Shown: positions 43,805-56,380, counted from the first letter of the stretch. The stretch is 64,000 nucleotides of DNA from Pseudorhizobium flavum (GCF_902502825.2 NZ_LR723670.1:248001-312000); one strand, 5' to 3'. Notes: generated by a model from the sequence alone, not told the origin. Program-made: numbers and translations.

Positions 43805-44674
43805 ATGGCGCTAGACCTTCTGAAGCATGACGTGAACGCGAACCCCAGCCAGACTCTGGTTCAGCAGCCGGCCGACGAGATCCTTGGACGGATCGGCAGT
43901 CTGGAAACGCGGCTTGCGCGGACGGCGCGTGAAGTGGATGCGGCACAGGCCGTCCGCTACCGCGTGTTCGTGGAGGAGATGAAGGCACAACTGCCCCCAG
44001 AGGCGATGCGCCTTCGCCGAGACATCGACTCCTTTGATGCCATCTGCGACCATCTCCTCGTCATCGATCGTGCCATCGAGGGTGAGATCGAGGACCAGAT
44101 CGTCGGCACTTACCGCCTGTTGCGCCATCATGTGGCCATGTCCCATGGCGGCTTCTACAGCGCCTCGGAGTTCGAGATCGAGCCGATGCTTGCGCGTCAT
44201 CCCGACAAGCAGTTCATGGAACTGGGGCGCTCCTGCGTCCTGCCGGCCTATCGGACGAAGCGGACAGTGGAACTTCTCTGGCAGGGCAACTGGGCCTATG
44301 CGCTGAAGCACGGCATGGCGGCCATGTTCGGCTGCGCCTCCTTTCCGGGGATCCATCCGGAGGAGCATGCCTTGGCGTTGTCTTTCCTCCAGCACAATGT
44401 GGGTGCGAAGGGCGAATGGGCCGTAGCGGCGCGCCCGGACCTGCGCCGGGAGATGGACCTCGTGCCGCCTGAAGGGATCGACACGCGCAAGGCGCTGGCG
44501 GCCATGCCGCCGCTGATCAAGGGCTATCTTCGCCTCGGGGCCATGACTGGCGACGGCGCGGTGGTGGATGCGGCCTTCAACACCACCGATGTGCTGGTCG
44601 TGTTGCCGATTTCCGCGATCTCGAACCGCTATATCAACTACTATGGCGCCGATGCCGGACGGTTTGCCAGCTGA
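43805..44674 (+). CDS. olsB: L-ornithine N-alpha-acyltransferase (ornithine lipid synthesis), OlsB
   Basis: 289-aa GNAT-fold enzyme that N-acylates ornithine with 3-hydroxyacyl-ACP, the first step to lyso-ornithine lipid, a phosphate-starvation membrane lipid in rhizobia. AQAVRYRVFVEEM, VGTYRLLRHHVA, FMELGRSCVLPAYRTKRTVELLW and PPLIKGYLRLGA are typical of the OlsB/hemolysin-like acyltransferase group. I place the start at the ATG 43805; a GTG at 43790 is also open. No olsA is in the window. No clear Pho box was seen upstream. Confidence 0.88.
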   Translation: MALDLLKHDVNANPSQTLVQQPADEILGRIGSLETRLARTAREVDAAQAVRYRVFVEEMKAQLPPEAMRLRRDIDSFDAICDHLLVIDRAIEGEIEDQIVGTYRLLRHHVAMSHGGFYSASEFEIEPMLARHPDKQFMELGRSCVLPAYRTKRTVELLWQGNWAYALKHGMAAMFGCASFPGIHPEEHALALSFLQHNVGAKGEWAVAARPDLRREMDLVPPEGIDTRKALAAMPPLIKGYLRLGAMTGDGAVVDAAFNTTDVLVVLPISAISNRYINYYGADAGRFAS

Positions 44675-44677
44675 CCG

Positions 44678-46963
44678 CTAACTTCCCGCGTTGTAGGCGG
44701 CGATCGCCGCCATGTTCACGATGTCGGAATCCTTGGCGCCCATCGACGTGATCTGCACCGATTTGTCGAGCCCAACCAGAAGCGGGCCGATCACGGTCGC
44801 CGCGCCCAGTTCCGCCAGCATGCGGGTCGAGATGGATGCAGAATGGATGGCCGGCATCACCAGGACATTGGCCGTGCCGGAGAGGCGGCAGAAGGGATAC
44901 TGCTCCATCCGCTGCGGGTTGAGTGCAATGTCGGCGGCCATCTCACCATCATACTCGAAATCGACACGGCGACGGTCGAGGATCTTGACTGCCTCCCGCA
45001 CACGCTCGGAGCGTTCTCCGGTGGGCTGGCCGAAGGTCGAATAGGCGAGCAGGGCGACGCGTGGCTCGTAGCCCATGCGGCGCGCAACCCGGGCAGCTTC
45101 GACGGCGATATCCGCAAGTTCCTCCGCCGTCGGCATGTCGTGAACCGCCGTATCTGCGACGAACACCGTCCGGCCGCGGGACAGGGCGAGCGACACGCCG
45201 ATGACGCGGTGGCCCGGCTTGGTGTTGATGCAGCGGCGAATGTCCTGCAGCGCCGTCGCATAGTTCCGGGTCGTGCCTGTGACCATTGCATCCGCGTCGC
45301 CGACGGCCACCATGGTCGCGGCGAAATGATTGCGGTCGTTGTGGATCAGGCGCTGCACGTCCCGCAACAGGAAGCCTTTTCGCTGCAGGCGCTCGTAAAG
45401 ATAATCGATGTAAGCGTCCACGCGCGTCGAGATGCGTGCGTTGACGATTTCGATGTTCGGCCGATCGAGGTCGATTCCTGCCTTCTCCGCCGTCGTTCTT
45501 ATGACGTCATCGCGCCCGAGCAGGATGGCAGTACCGAGTTGGTGATGGGCAAAGGAGACGGCCGCCCGCATCACCTGCTCCTCCTCGGCCTCGGCGAAAA
45601 CGACACGTTTGGGGAAGCGGCGCACACGCTCGTAGATACCTTGCGTCGTCGCTGCGATCGGGTCGCGCCGAGCCGACAATTCTCGCGCATAAGCGGCAAG
45701 GTCCGGAATATTCTTTTGCGCAACGCCGCTTTCCATCGCGGCTTCTGCAACCGCGACCGGAATGGCTGAAATCAGCCGCGGATCGAACGGCACGGGGATG
45801 ATGTACTGGGATCCGAATATCGGGCGGTTGCCCTGGTAGGCGGCCGCGACATCGTCCGGCACGTCCTCGCGCGCCAGACTTGCCAGCGCTCGCACGGCGG
45901 CGATCTTCATCGCATCGTTTATTTGTGTCGCCCGCACGTCCAGCGCACCACGGAAGATATAGGGGAACCCGAGGACGTTGTTGACCTGGTTCGGATAGTC
46001 GGAACGGCCGGTCGCCATGATGGCGTCGTCGCGGATGCGGGCCACTTCCTCCGGCGTGATCTCCGGGTCGGGATTGGCCATGGCGAAGATGATCGGCCTG
46101 TCGGCCATCGAACGGATCATCTCCTCCGAGAAGGCACCCTTCTGCGACAGTCCGAACACGACATCCGCACCGTCCATCGCCTCCGCCAGCGTCCGCTTGT
46201 CCGTCTTGGCGGCATGAGCGGATTTCCACTGGTTCATTCCCTCGGCGCGGCCCTGGTAGATGACCCCCTTGGTGTCGCAGAGGATGATGTTGTCCGCGTT
46301 GAAGCCCATGGCCTTGATGAGTTCGACGCAGGCGATCGCGGCAGCGCCGGCGCCGTTGCAGACGAGCCGGGTATTTTTGAGGTCCCGCCCAGTCAGTTCC
46401 AGGGCATTGACCAGGCCGGCGGCAGCAATGATCGCGGTCCCGTGCTGGTCGTCATGGAAGACGGGAATGTCCATCATCTCGCGCAGGCGGCTCTCGATGA
46501 TGAAGCATTCGGGCGCCTTGATGTCCTCGAGATTGATGCCGCCGAAGGAGGGGCCGAGGAAGCGGACGCAGTTGACGAACTCGTCGACATTTTCCGTGTC
46601 CACTTCCAGGTCGATGGAGTCGACATCGGCGAAGCGCTTGAAGAGAACGGCCTTGCCCTCCATGACCGGCTTCGACGCCAGAGCGCCGAGATTGCCAAGA
46701 CCCAGGATCGCCGTGCCGTTGGAGATCACTGCCACCATGTTGCCACGGGTGGTATAGTCGTAGGCGGTGGCAGGATCGGCGGCGATTGCCTTGACCGGCA
46801 CCGCGACACCGGGGGAGTAGGCCAGAGACAGATCCCGCTGCGTCGCCATCGGCTTGGTTGGGTTGATCTCCAGCTTGCCGGGCCTGCCCTCGGCATGGAA
46901 GGCGAGCGCTTCGCTTTCCGTTACGGATGTGCGCGTTCGGGCGGCCTTCTCATTCACTGGCAT
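44678..46963 (-). CDS. tme: NADP-dependent malic enzyme with C-terminal phosphotransacetylase-like domain
   Basis: 761-aa fusion, the usual length for MaeB-type enzymes. The N-terminal malic-enzyme part ([56 protein letters not shown]) decarboxylates malate to pyruvate; the C-terminal 320 residues ([10 protein letters not shown]..., [19 protein letters not shown]) resemble phosphotransacetylase and are thought regulatory. GGGAGGAGGA precedes the ATG at 46961-46963; the open frame beyond it is shadow. Next to olsB, as recalled for S. meliloti tme, but NAD versus NADP specificity is not certain from sequence. Confidence 0.92.
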   Translation of the reverse strand: MPVNEKAARTRTSVTESEALAFHAEGRPGKLEINPTKPMATQRDLSLAYSPGVAVPVKAIAADPATAYDYTTRGNMVAVISNGTAILGLGNLGALASKPVMEGKAVLFKRFADVDSIDLEVDTENVDEFVNCVRFLGPSFGGINLEDIKAPECFIIESRLREMMDIPVFHDDQHGTAIIAAAGLVNALELTGRDLKNTRLVCNGAGAAAIACVELIKAMGFNADNIILCDTKGVIYQGRAEGMNQWKSAHAAKTDKRTLAEAMDGADVVFGLSQKGAFSEEMIRSMADRPIIFAMANPDPEITPEEVARIRDDAIMATGRSDYPNQVNNVLGFPYIFRGALDVRATQINDAMKIAAVRALASLAREDVPDDVAAAYQGNRPIFGSQYIIPVPFDPRLISAIPVAVAEAAMESGVAQKNIPDLAAYARELSARRDPIAATTQGIYERVRRFPKRVVFAEAEEEQVMRAAVSFAHHQLGTAILLGRDDVIRTTAEKAGIDLDRPNIEIVNARISTRVDAYIDYLYERLQRKGFLLRDVQRLIHNDRNHFAATMVAVGDADAMVTGTTRNYATALQDIRRCINTKPGHRVIGVSLALSRGRTVFVADTAVHDMPTAEELADIAVEAARVARRMGYEPRVALLAYSTFGQPTGERSERVREAVKILDRRRVDFEYDGEMAADIALNPQRMEQYPFCRLSGTANVLVMPAIHSASISTRMLAELGAATVIGPLLVGLDKSVQITSMGAKDSDIVNMAAIAAYNAGS

Positions 46964-47077
46964 TCCTCCTCCCAGCTTCCTGTGGGCAGCCGTTCTTCTG
47001 GCTGCGGCGGCTGTTGTCTTTCCGGGGCCAACATCGATAGTGTCGGCAATTCCCCTGCGCAACAAAAAACCGGTTCC

Positions 47078-49813
47078 GTGACGCAATTTGAAAGATTCTC
47101 CATCGACGCGCTGACCACGGCTGAGCTGGCGACGGCAGAAAGCCGCGCATCGGCAACGCCGATGATGGAGCAGTATATCGAGATCAAGGCGAACAACCCG
47201 GATTCGCTCCTCTTCTACCGGATGGGAGACTTCTACGAGCTCTTTTTCGAAGATGCGGTGGAGGCGTCCCGGGCGCTGGGGATCACCCTGACCCGACGCG
47301 GACAGCACATGGGCCAGGACATCCCCATGTGCGGCGTTCCCATCCACGCCGCCGACGACTACCTGCAGAAGCTCATTTCGCTCGGCTTCCGGGTGGCGGT
47401 GTGCGAGCAGGTCGAGGATCCGGCAGAGGCGAAGAAGCGCGGTTCGAAATCGGTGGTGAAGCGCGACGTCGTCCGGCTCGTGACGCCGGGAACGCTGACC
47501 GAGGAAAAGCTGCTTTCTCCCTCGGAACCAAACTACCTGATGGCGCTCGCACGTATTCGTGGCGGAGCCGATCCTCAGCTGGCGCTAGCCTGGATCGACA
47601 TCTCGACCGGCGTCTTCCGGCTCGCCGAGACCGATCAGTCGCGACTTCTCGCCGACATCCTGCGGATCGATCCACGCGAACTGATCGTGCCGGACACCAT
47701 GTTCCACGATGCCGAACTGAAGCCGGTGTTCGACGTTCTGGGCAAGGTTGCGGTCCCGCAGCCGAGCGTTCTCTTCGACAGCGCCAGCGCCGAAGGGCGC
47801 ATTGCCCGCTATTTCAGTGTCGGCACCCTTGACGGTTTCGGCAGCTTTTCCCGGGCAGAAATGGCGGCGGCTGCGGCCGCGGTCGCCTATGTGGAGAAGA
47901 CGCAGATATCCGAGCGGCCACCACTTGGCATCCCCGAGCGCGAGAGCGCCGCCTCGACGCTCTTCATAGACCCGGCCACCCGCGGCAATCTGGAACTGAC
48001 GCGGACCCTGTCCGGAGACCGGGACGGCACCCTGCTAAAGGCCATCGACCGGACCGTGACCGGTGGCGGCGCCCGCCTGCTCGCCGAGCGACTGATGTCG
48101 CCGTTGACCGACCCGTTCCAGATCAATCGAAGGCTGGATTCGATCTCCTTCCTGATCGACGAGCCGTCGCTCTGCTCCGAACTCAGAGCGGCGTTGAAGC
48201 ATGTGCCGGACATGCCGCGGGCCCTTTCGCGCCTTGCCCTCGATCGAGGCGGCCCGCGTGACCTCGGCGCGATTCGTCGCGGCCTCGAGGTGTCTCGTGC
48301 CGTCGCAGCCTTCCTCGAGAAATCGATGCTGCCGGAGGAACTCGCAGCAGCGCTGGAGGATATCCTCTCCCTCCCGCCAAGCCTGGAGCAGCGGCTCGCG
48401 GAGATGCTGGCCGAGGACCTGCCGCTCCTGAAGCGCGACGGCGGCTTCCTGCGCGAAGGCGCCGATGCGGAACTCGACGAAGTGCGGGCGCTACGCGATC
48501 AGTCTCGGCGGATCATTGCGGGACTGCAACTGCAATATGCCGAAGAAACGGGGATCCGCTCCCTGAAGATCAAGCACAACAACGTGCTTGGTTACTTCAT
48601 CGAGGTTACTGCGGGCAGTGCCGGTCCGATGACTGATGGTCCGGAGGCGAAGGCCCGCTTCATCCATCGGCAGACGATGGCGAATGCAATGCGCTTCACG
48701 ACGACCGAGCTTGCAGATCTGGAAAGCCGGATTGCCAACGCCGCCGACCGCGCGCTGGCTATCGAGCTGGCGGCCTTCGATCGTATGGTCGAGGCGGTGA
48801 CCGGTGAGGCCGAGGCCATCAAGAAGGGCGCGCGTGCAATCGCCGTCATCGACGTGGCAGCGGCTCTGGCCCTGCTCGCGGAAGAATGGAGCTATCGCCG
48901 TCCGACAGTGGATGCGTCCCGTATGTTTGCGATCGAAGGCGGCCGCCATCCGGTCGTGGAGCAGGCGCTGCGGCGGCAGTCGGAAGGTCCCTTCATTGCC
49001 AATGACTGCGATCTCTCGCCGTCGCAGGAAGGGGAGTTCGGGGCTCTCTGGCTGCTGACAGGCCCCAACATGGGGGGCAAGTCGACATTCCTTCGGCAGA
49101 ATGCGCTGATCGCCATCCTCGCCCAGATGGGGTCCTTTGTTCCGGCGTCGTCCGCGCATATCGGGGTGGTCGACAGGCTGTTTTCACGAGTCGGAGCCTC
49201 CGATGATCTCGCCCGGGGCCGGTCCACCTTCATGGTGGAGATGGTCGAGACGGCTGCCATCCTCAACCAGGCGACCGATCGCTCGCTGGTCATTCTCGAT
49301 GAGATCGGCCGGGGAACGGCCACCTTTGACGGTCTCTCCATTGCATGGGCGGCGGTCGAGCATCTGCATGAGGTCAACCGCTGCCGCGGGCTCTTCGCTA
49401 CCCATTTCCACGAGCTGACGGTTCTGTCGGAGAAGCTGAACCGGCTTTCCAATGCCACGATGCGGGTCAAGGAATGGGATGGAGAAGTGGTCTTCCTCCA
49501 TGAAGTCGGACCGGGTGCCGCAGACCGCTCCTATGGCATTCAGGTTGCCCGTCTTGCCGGCCTGCCTGCCTCTGTGGTCGCGCGGGCAAGGGACGTGCTG
49601 ACGAAGCTGGAGGATTCCGACCGAAAGAACCCGGCGAGCCAGCTAATCGATGACCTGCCGCTGTTTCAGGTGGCCGTCCGGCGCGAGGAGCAGCGGAGGG
49701 TAGGGCCATCCAAGGTGGAAGAAGCCTTGAAGGCGATCAATCCGGACGACATGACACCGCGCGAGGCGCTCGAGGCGCTTTATCTGCTACGCAAGCAACT
49801 GCCTCGTGACTGA
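47078..49813 (+). CDS. mutS: DNA mismatch repair protein MutS
   Basis: 911-aa mismatch sensor ATPase. The mismatch-binding Phe-x-Glu is in [15 protein letters not shown], and the ATPase has Walker [16 protein letters not shown], Walker [18 protein letters not shown] and the C-terminal helix-turn-helix [14 protein letters not shown]. The open frame continues far upstream antisense to tme, but the GTG at 47078 ([12 protein letters not shown]) gives the family's N-terminus; ATG 47162 is an alternative. It shares a 114-base divergent promoter region with tme. Confidence 0.96.
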   Translation: MTQFERFSIDALTTAELATAESRASATPMMEQYIEIKANNPDSLLFYRMGDFYELFFEDAVEASRALGITLTRRGQHMGQDIPMCGVPIHAADDYLQKLISLGFRVAVCEQVEDPAEAKKRGSKSVVKRDVVRLVTPGTLTEEKLLSPSEPNYLMALARIRGGADPQLALAWIDISTGVFRLAETDQSRLLADILRIDPRELIVPDTMFHDAELKPVFDVLGKVAVPQPSVLFDSASAEGRIARYFSVGTLDGFGSFSRAEMAAAAAAVAYVEKTQISERPPLGIPERESAASTLFIDPATRGNLELTRTLSGDRDGTLLKAIDRTVTGGGARLLAERLMSPLTDPFQINRRLDSISFLIDEPSLCSELRAALKHVPDMPRALSRLALDRGGPRDLGAIRRGLEVSRAVAAFLEKSMLPEELAAALEDILSLPPSLEQRLAEMLAEDLPLLKRDGGFLREGADAELDEVRALRDQSRRIIAGLQLQYAEETGIRSLKIKHNNVLGYFIEVTAGSAGPMTDGPEAKARFIHRQTMANAMRFTTTELADLESRIANAADRALAIELAAFDRMVEAVTGEAEAIKKGARAIAVIDVAAALALLAEEWSYRRPTVDASRMFAIEGGRHPVVEQALRRQSEGPFIANDCDLSPSQEGEFGALWLLTGPNMGGKSTFLRQNALIAILAQMGSFVPASSAHIGVVDRLFSRVGASDDLARGRSTFMVEMVETAAILNQATDRSLVILDEIGRGTATFDGLSIAWAAVEHLHEVNRCRGLFATHFHELTVLSEKLNRLSNATMRVKEWDGEVVFLHEVGPGAADRSYGIQVARLAGLPASVVARARDVLTKLEDSDRKNPASQLIDDLPLFQVAVRREEQRRVGPSKVEEALKAINPDDMTPREALEALYLLRKQLPRD

Positions 49814-49927
49814 AAATATCGGGAACTCTCCGGCACACGAAGTGTGAACGGGGAATGATGATTAGTATTGGCCAGTCCGTAGCGGAGCGGATATAGGCTC
49901 CATTCAGGCCGGCATCAGCGGGATAAA

Positions 49928-52768
49928 ATGGTTCAGGACGCGATCGATCTCTCCGACATCCTCGACGTGGAAGCGCTGCGGGCAGATTGTCTTGCGGCTT
50001 TGCAGGACGAAGGCAAGTCGGCACTGGATCGGCGCGCTGCGGTGCTTGCGGTGTTGAGGACTGCCAGCACCGAGGGCCGGAAGAAGATCCGCCGGCTGCT
50101 GGACGAGGATGGCGGTGGTCTCGCCTGCGCCCAGCGCCTTTCATGGCTGCAGGACCAGGTGATTCAGGTCCTGCATGTGGCGGTGGCAGAGACCCTCCAA
50201 CCGGAGGCAAGCAGCATCGCGGTCGCGGCTGTTGGTGGATATGGCCGTGACACCCTGGCACCCGGTTCGGATATCGACCTGCTCTTCCTGCTGCCTGCAA
50301 AGAATTCCGACGCCATGCGGAAGGCGATCGAATTCTTGCTCTATGTCCTCTGGGACATGGGCTTCAAGGTCGGCCATGCAACCCGCACGGTGGAGGAGTG
50401 CATCCAGCTTTCCAAGACGGACATGACGATCCGCACGGCGATCCTCGAAAGTCGCTATGTCTGCGGCGCCGCGGCGCTGGTGGCGGAGCTGGAGAAGCGG
50501 TTCGATGCGGAGATCGTCGCCGGAACGGGTGAGGAGTTCGTCGCCGCCAAGCTGGCGGAACGTGATCTGCGCCACCAGAAATCTGGCGACACCCGCTATC
50601 TGGTGGAGCCGAACGTCAAGGAAGGCAAGGGCGGCCTGCGAGACCTTCACACGCTCTTCTGGATCGCCAAGTACTACTACCGAATCCCCAACGCGCAGGA
50701 ACTGATCAAGCTGGGCGTCCTCTCTCGCCATGAATGGAAGGTCTTCCGGAAGTCGGAAGATTTCCTTTGGGCTGTTCGCTGCCACATGCACTTTTTGACA
50801 GGCAAGGCGGAGGAGCGGCTTTCCTTCGACATCCAGCGCGAGATCGCCGAAAGTCTCGGCTATCATTCGCGGCCAGGCCTTTCTGCCGTCGAGCGCTTCA
50901 TGAAGCACTACTTCCTGGTGGCAAAGGACGTCGGCGACCTGACTCGGATTTTCTGCGCGGCGCTTGAGGACGAGCAGGCAAAGGAAGCACCAGGCCTGAA
51001 GCGGGTGATCTCGCGCTTCACCAAGCGTGTGCACAAGATTCCCGGAACCGTGGAGTTCGTCCAGGATCGCGGCAGGATCACCCTGGCTGATCCCGATGTC
51101 TTCAAGCGCGATCCCGTCAACATCATCCGCTTTTTCCACGTTGCTGACATCCATGGGCTTGAGTTTCATCCGGATGCACTGAAACGCGTCACCCGTTCGC
51201 TCTCCCTCATCGGCAGCGAGGTGAGGGAGGATGAGGAGGCCAATCGCCTCTTTCTGTCGATGCTGACATCTCGCCGGCAACCTGCGCTGATGCTGCGCCG
51301 CATGAACGAGGCCGGCGTGCTGGGGCGGTTCATCCCCGATTTTGGTCGGATCGTCTCGATGATGCAGTTCAACATGTATCACCACTATACGGTGGATGAG
51401 CATCTGATTCGTTCTGTCGATGCTCTGTCGGAGGTAGACAATGGCAGGGCGGCGGATATCCATCCGCTTGCCAACAAGCTGATGCCCTCGGTCGAGGAGC
51501 GGGAGGCTCTCTACGTCGCTGTCCTGCTTCACGACATCGCTAAGGGGCGGCAGGAGGATCATTCCGTTGCAGGCGCGCGCATCGCCCGTAAGCTCTGCCC
51601 CCGCTTCGGCCTCAACACCAAGCAGACGGAACTGGTCGCCTGGCTGATCGAGGAACATCTGCTGATGTCGATGACAGCCCAGACCCGCGACCTCCACGAT
51701 CGCAAGACGATCACGGACTTCGCCGAGAAGGTCCAGTCCATGGACCGGCTGAAGCTTCTACTGATCCTGACGATCTGCGACATCCGTGCGGTCGGCCCGG
51801 GTGTCTGGAACGGCTGGAAGGGGCAATTGCTGCGCACGCTCTACTACGAAACCGAGCTTCTCCTTTCCGGCGGCTTCTCGGAACTTTCGCGCAAGGAGCG
51901 CGCCCAGCAGGCCGAGCAGGAGCTCTACGACGCACTTGCTGACTGGAACCAGAAGGACCGGCGGGTCTATTCGCGGCTGCATTATCCGCCCTACCTTCTG
52001 TCGGTGCCGCTGGAAGACCAGGTTCGCCATACCCGCTTCATACGTGAGGCCGATCAGAAGCGGCAGGCACTTGCGACCACGGTCAGGACCCATTCATTCC
52101 ACGCCATCACCGAGATCACCGTCCTCGCACCGGACCATCCCCGGCTGCTTTCCGTCATCGCAGGGGCCTGCTCCGCAGCCGGAGCCAATATCGCCGACGC
52201 GCAGATCTTTACGACGTCCGATGGGCGCGCGCTCGACACGATCCTCATCAATCGCGAGTTCCCGGTCGATGAAGACGAGCTTCGCCGGGCGGCCACGATC
52301 GGGCGGATGATCGAGGACGTGCTTTCGGGGAAGAAGCGTTTGCCGGAGGTGATCGCTACGCGCGCGAAGGCAAGGCGACGCAACAAGATGTTCGAAATCC
52401 CGCCCTCGGTGATCATCTCCAACGGCCTGTCGAACAAGTTCACCGTCGTCGAGGTCGAGTGCCTCGACCGTCCGGGTCTTCTGGCGGAAATCACCGCTGT
52501 TCTCGCGGACCTGTCGCTCGACATCCACTCGGCGCGTATCACCACCTTTGGCGAGAAGGTGATTGATACCTTCTACGTGACCGATCTGCTTGGTACGAAA
52601 ATCACCAACGAGAACCGGCAGGGCAATATTTCAGCACGCTTGAAGGCAGTGATGGCCGAGCAGGAGGACGAGCTGCGGAGCGGCATGCCCTCCGGAATCA
52701 TCGCGCCGGCTCCCATGCCCGCCCGGCGGGTTCAAGCCGCTCCGCGTCGACCAAAGGCCGACGCATGA
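49928..52768 (+). CDS. glnD: Bifunctional [protein-PII] uridylyltransferase / uridylyl-removing enzyme GlnD
   Basis: Primary glutamine sensor: uridylylates PII proteins (GlnB/GlnK) at low glutamine and deuridylylates them at high glutamine. 946 aa, in the normal alphaproteobacterial range. Nucleotidyltransferase motif [18 protein letters not shown] (residues about 102-119), HD hydrolase [13 protein letters not shown] (near 533), and two C-terminal ACT domains (from about 725 and 840; [19 protein letters not shown] and [17 protein letters not shown]). It overlaps murJ by 4 bases. Confidence 0.97.
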   Translation: MVQDAIDLSDILDVEALRADCLAALQDEGKSALDRRAAVLAVLRTASTEGRKKIRRLLDEDGGGLACAQRLSWLQDQVIQVLHVAVAETLQPEASSIAVAAVGGYGRDTLAPGSDIDLLFLLPAKNSDAMRKAIEFLLYVLWDMGFKVGHATRTVEECIQLSKTDMTIRTAILESRYVCGAAALVAELEKRFDAEIVAGTGEEFVAAKLAERDLRHQKSGDTRYLVEPNVKEGKGGLRDLHTLFWIAKYYYRIPNAQELIKLGVLSRHEWKVFRKSEDFLWAVRCHMHFLTGKAEERLSFDIQREIAESLGYHSRPGLSAVERFMKHYFLVAKDVGDLTRIFCAALEDEQAKEAPGLKRVISRFTKRVHKIPGTVEFVQDRGRITLADPDVFKRDPVNIIRFFHVADIHGLEFHPDALKRVTRSLSLIGSEVREDEEANRLFLSMLTSRRQPALMLRRMNEAGVLGRFIPDFGRIVSMMQFNMYHHYTVDEHLIRSVDALSEVDNGRAADIHPLANKLMPSVEEREALYVAVLLHDIAKGRQEDHSVAGARIARKLCPRFGLNTKQTELVAWLIEEHLLMSMTAQTRDLHDRKTITDFAEKVQSMDRLKLLLILTICDIRAVGPGVWNGWKGQLLRTLYYETELLLSGGFSELSRKERAQQAEQELYDALADWNQKDRRVYSRLHYPPYLLSVPLEDQVRHTRFIREADQKRQALATTVRTHSFHAITEITVLAPDHPRLLSVIAGACSAAGANIADAQIFTTSDGRALDTILINREFPVDEDELRRAATIGRMIEDVLSGKKRLPEVIATRAKARRRNKMFEIPPSVIISNGLSNKFTVVEVECLDRPGLLAEITAVLADLSLDIHSARITTFGEKVIDTFYVTDLLGTKITNENRQGNISARLKAVMAEQEDELRSGMPSGIIAPAPMPARRVQAAPRRPKADA

Positions 52769-54336
52769 GCCTCGTCCGCAAGTTCGCAACGGTCGGTGGT
52801 GCAACCCTCGGCAGCCGTATCTTCGGCTTTGCCCGCGAAACGATGATGGCGGCCGCGCTCGGCACCGGCCCGATGGCGGACGTCTTCTACGCGGCATTTC
52901 GTTTTCCCAACCTCTTCCGGCGGTTGTTTGCCGAGGGAGCGTTCAACGCCGCCTTCGTCCCGCTCTTTTCCAAGGAAATCGAGACGCACGGGGTGGAAGG
53001 TGCCAAGCGGTTCTCCGAGGAGGTCTTCGGCGTCCTGTTCTCGGCCCTGCTGCTGATCACCATTGCCATGGAACTGGCCATGCCCTGGCTGGTGGATTGG
53101 ATTATCGCTCCGGGCTTTGCCGGTGACGCGGAGAAATCGGCGCTCACGGTCCGGCTGGCAGCCGTGATGTTCCCCTATCTCATGTGCATGTCGCTGACGG
53201 CGATGATGAGCGGCATGCTGAATTCGCTTCATCGTTTCTTTGCCGCCGCGATCGCGCCGGTCTTCCTCAACGTGGTGATGATCGCAGCGCTCGCCTATGC
53301 GTGGTGGAGCGGAGCCGATCCCCTGGCGACTGCCTGGTATCTCTCCTGGAGTGTCCTCGTCGCCGGCGTGCTCCAGCTTTCCGTGGTCTACTTCGGTGTT
53401 CGTCACGCGGGCATCAGCATCGGATTTCGTCGCCCGCGTATGACGCCCAACGTCAAGCGCCTTCTGGTTCTTGCCGTGCCCGCGGCGATCACCGGCGGGA
53501 TCACGCAGATCAACCAGATCATCGGCCAGGCAATCGCATCCGGCAAGGAAGGGGCGATCGCCGCGCTTCAATACGCCGACCGCATCTATCAATTGCCGTT
53601 GGGCGTGGTCGGCGTGGCGGTGGGCGTGGTCCTGCTGCCGGAACTGTCCCGGGCGTTGAAGGCGGGCCACATGAAGGAGGCAGTCGGCATTCAGAACCGG
53701 TCGCTCGAGTTCGTTCTGTTCATGACCCTGCCGGCCGCTGCGGGGCTCTGGGTTCTGTCCGAGCCGATCATCCGTGTGCTTTACGAACGCGGCGCCTTCT
53801 CTGCGGAAAACACGACCGTGGTGGCATCCATCTTGGCCATCTACGGCATAGGACTTCCGGGTTTCGTGATGATCAAGGCGCTCCAGCCGGGATTTTATGC
53901 GCGCGAGGATACGCGCACGCCCATGCGGTTCACGTTCATTTCGGTGATCGTCAATTCAGGGCTGGCAATCACGCTTTTCCCGATCCTGGCGGAGCGCGGC
54001 ATTGCTACTGCCGAGGCGGCCGCAGGCTGGATCAACACGATCCTGCTTTTCTCTACCCTGCTCTGGCGAGGGGATCTCGTTTGGGAATGGGCGCTCCTGC
54101 GTCGAACGCTGTTGCTCATCGTGTCCGCGGGCGTGATGGCTGCAACACTGATCTATGCGCTGCCATATGCGTCGCCTTGGCTCTTGCCGCAGGTGCCGCT
54201 TCTGCAGCAGATCGCAGCACTTGCCGCACTGATCGGGCTAGCGATCGCGGTCTATTTCCCGGTTGCCTTCCTCATCGGCGGTGCCGAACTCGGCATGATC
54301 CGCAGGAACCTCAGGCGAACGCCCCCGAAGGGATAG
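52765..54336 (+). CDS. murJ: Lipid II flippase MurJ (MviN)
   Basis: 523-aa, 14-helix MOP-superfamily transporter that flips lipid II to the periplasm for peptidoglycan assembly. [42 protein letters not shown] and the central [20 protein letters not shown] match the family. Its ATG overlaps the glnD stop, a common rhizobial arrangement. It converges on the M15-like peptidase gene, 3 bases apart. Confidence 0.96.
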   Translation: MSLVRKFATVGGATLGSRIFGFARETMMAAALGTGPMADVFYAAFRFPNLFRRLFAEGAFNAAFVPLFSKEIETHGVEGAKRFSEEVFGVLFSALLLITIAMELAMPWLVDWIIAPGFAGDAEKSALTVRLAAVMFPYLMCMSLTAMMSGMLNSLHRFFAAAIAPVFLNVVMIAALAYAWWSGADPLATAWYLSWSVLVAGVLQLSVVYFGVRHAGISIGFRRPRMTPNVKRLLVLAVPAAITGGITQINQIIGQAIASGKEGAIAALQYADRIYQLPLGVVGVAVGVVLLPELSRALKAGHMKEAVGIQNRSLEFVLFMTLPAAAGLWVLSEPIIRVLYERGAFSAENTTVVASILAIYGIGLPGFVMIKALQPGFYAREDTRTPMRFTFISVIVNSGLAITLFPILAERGIATAEAAAGWINTILLFSTLLWRGDLVWEWALLRRTLLLIVSAGVMAATLIYALPYASPWLLPQVPLLQQIAALAALIGLAIAVYFPVAFLIGGAELGMIRRNLRRTPPKG

Positions 54337-54339
54337 CAG

Positions 54340-54774
54340 TTACTTCCGACGTCCGCAGTGAGCCCAGCGGCGCTTGGGCCCGATGTCCACGTGCACGAGT
54401 CCGTTGCAATATCGGCCGATGCCGCCGATGCCCGGGGCGCTGGCAGCGACAGCCAGAATCTTTTTCTCTGACACACCGGGGACGCGAATGTCTGCGGCGT
54501 AGCAGTTGCTATGCTGCGAGCGGCCGGAGCGTGGGCGGTGGCCGGACGTGACGACCGGCCTCTTGCCCGTGTGGACCGCGATATGGGCCAGGATGGCCTT
54601 CAGCTTGGATGGGAAGCAACTGGTCCTGACGCTGACCCGCTGGACCGTATAGGCAGCCGTGTAATCGTGCTTGAAGATATTGCCGCGGCGCTTCTGTGAG
54701 TTGTCGGCTTCAGCAACACCGCTCAGGCCGACCGAGAGTAGAGAGGCAAGCGCGACACGAAGAACAATGCGCAT
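54340..54774 (-). CDS. Secreted M15-like (YcbK/DUF882-type) D,D-/L,D-peptidase family protein
   Basis: 144 aa with a signal peptide (MRIVLRVALASLLSVGLSGVAEA) and a compact zinc-peptidase domain. The SxHxxxxAxD-type ligand pattern is GRSQHSNCYAADIRVPG (His and Asp), and the third ligand is in GLVHVDIGPKRRWAHCG. This is the M15_3 group acting on peptidoglycan crosslinks in the periplasm, but enzymatic activity is inferred. GGGGGA precedes the ATG. An unusual feature is three or four cysteines, possibly disulphide-bonded. Confidence 0.88.
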   Translation of the reverse strand: MRIVLRVALASLLSVGLSGVAEADNSQKRRGNIFKHDYTAAYTVQRVSVRTSCFPSKLKAILAHIAVHTGKRPVVTSGHRPRSGRSQHSNCYAADIRVPGVSEKKILAVAASAPGIGGIGRYCNGLVHVDIGPKRRWAHCGRRK

Positions 54775-55233
54775 GGTATCCCCCTATGGCTGGCTCAAAA
54801 TCATCTTGAGCCTTCTTAGGTGGCTCGGAAAATGGTTCCAGAAAGTGTCGCAAATATGAAGGAATATTCTGCGGACGTTGGTGGCGTTGTTTGTTGGCTC
54901 GGGTGTTCGTGCACCGCGCCGCTTCGATAGCGGAAGAAATTTTCGAAAGGCAAAAGGAATCAGTGCTCAAGGCGACGCATTGGAAACTATGCAAAATTGA
55001 CGCACGCAAGACAGAATATGCCAAAAAATGCGGCGGCATTCGGCGAGGTCGCCGGTTTTTGAGTAACTCATGACGAGGCGGAGAGGCGAGTATGTGGCAA
55101 AAATGAGGCAGAAACTTGTCCCGCTGGCTCTTCGCGATCTACTTGATCGGTGCGGCAGGGGAGTGCATAAGCCCGACCGTTAGCAACATGGCCCACTGGG
55201 CCTGGGGCCCTCCACCAGCCTATTGAGGACAAG
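54775..55233. other. 459-base region between the M15 gene and trpS
   Basis: No convincing gene. It holds a GGCTCAA/TTGAGCC hairpin (54792-54812) near the M15 gene's promoter side, and a small GC hairpin CGGCG/CGCCG (55041-55054 including loop) followed by GTTTTTG, which looks like a plus-strand terminator without an upstream gene. A TTGATC (55143-55148) may be the trpS -35. A 60-codon frame at 54891-55073 lacks a ribosome site and coding character. The region is lower in GC than its flanks. Confidence 0.4.
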
Positions 55234-56298
55234 ATGAATACCTTCCAGCCGCTCGTGTTTTCCGGCGTGCAGCCAACAGGCAACCTGCATCTCGGCAATT
55301 ACCTCGGGGCCATCCGGAAATTCGTGGCTCTCCAGGAGAACAACGACTGCATTTATTGCGTCGTCGATTTGCACGCGATCACCGCGCAGTTGGTTCATGA
55401 TGATCTGCGCAATCAGATTCGCTCTATCGCGGCCGCGTTCATCGCATCCGGCGTCGATCCCGTGAAGCATATTGTCTTTAACCAGTCGGCAGTGCCGCAG
55501 CATGCGGAACTGGCATGGATATTCAACTGCGTTGCCCGTATCGGCTGGATGAACCGCATGACGCAGTTCAAGGACAAGGCCGGCAAGGACCGTGAGAATG
55601 CCTCTCTTGGCCTCCTTGCCTATCCGAGCCTGATGGCGGCCGACATCCTTGTCTACCGTGCCACGCACGTGCCGGTGGGCGATGACCAGAAGCAGCATCT
55701 CGAACTGGCGCGGGATATTGCCCAGAAATTCAACATCGATTTTCAGGACAAGATCCGCGCAGCCGGCACCGGCGTCGACATGGTCGTCGGCGAGGAGCCT
55801 ATCCATGGATATTTCCCGCTGGTGGAGCCCCTGATCGAAGGTCCGGCGCCCCGCGTCATGTCGCTGAAGGACGGTACGAAGAAGATGTCTAAGTCCGATC
55901 CGTCGGACCTTTCGCGCATCAACCTCATGGACGACGCCGACGCGATCCTGAAGAAGATCCGCAAGGCGAAGACCGATCCCGACTCGCTGCCCTCGGAGGT
56001 TGACGGCCTTAAAGGACGCCCTGAAGCGGACAATCTCGTCGGGATCTATGCGGCACTGGCGGATCGCAAGAAGGAAGACGTGCTGAAGGAGTTTGGCGGA
56101 CAGCAGTTCTCGGCGTTCAAGCCGGCCCTTGCCGATCTCGCGGTCCACGTCCTCTCGCCGATCACGGGCGAGATGCGGCGGCTGATGGACGACACGACCC
56201 ACATTGATGCTATCCTTCGGGACGGTGGTGAACGGGCACGGGCGCGGGCGTCGAAGGTGATGGGCGACGTCTTCGACATCATAGGCTTCTTGCGCTGA
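55234..56298 (+). CDS. trpS: Tryptophanyl-tRNA synthetase
   Basis: Class Ic aminoacyl-tRNA synthetase charging tRNA-Trp, 354 aa. The HIGH-equivalent is [12 protein letters not shown] (residues about 16-27) and the KMSKS loop KKMSKSDPS (near 217). [13 protein letters not shown] and [12 protein letters not shown] are further family motifs. GAGGA precedes the ATG. Confidence 0.97.
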   Translation: MNTFQPLVFSGVQPTGNLHLGNYLGAIRKFVALQENNDCIYCVVDLHAITAQLVHDDLRNQIRSIAAAFIASGVDPVKHIVFNQSAVPQHAELAWIFNCVARIGWMNRMTQFKDKAGKDRENASLGLLAYPSLMAADILVYRATHVPVGDDQKQHLELARDIAQKFNIDFQDKIRAAGTGVDMVVGEEPIHGYFPLVEPLIEGPAPRVMSLKDGTKKMSKSDPSDLSRINLMDDADAILKKIRKAKTDPDSLPSEVDGLKGRPEADNLVGIYAALADRKKEDVLKEFGGQQFSAFKPALADLAVHVLSPITGEMRRLMDDTTHIDAILRDGGERARARASKVMGDVFDIIGFLR

Positions 56299-56359
56299 GC
56301 GTGCGGCTTCGTCGCAATCGCCCCGGTTTTAATTTCGTCGCGTTCGTATAAATTCCGCG

Positions 56360-56380
56360 GCTCGACCGTCAGCGTCGAGC
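56360..56380 (+). other. Leader hairpin before the universal stress protein gene
   Basis: GCTCGAC (56360-56366) and GTCGAGC (56374-56380) form a perfect 7-bp stem with a 7-base loop, ending about 4 bases before the GGGAGGAAGGGG ribosome site. It could tune ribosome access. No T-run follows, so it is not a trpS terminator. Confidence 0.4.

Noticed and set aside
45923..47077. Long open extension upstream of mutS, antisense to tme
   Set aside because: It is a shadow of tme codons; the MutS family start is near 47078.
50141..51697. 518-codon open frame antisense to glnD
   Set aside because: No ribosome site or domain; glnD is fully conserved on the other strand.
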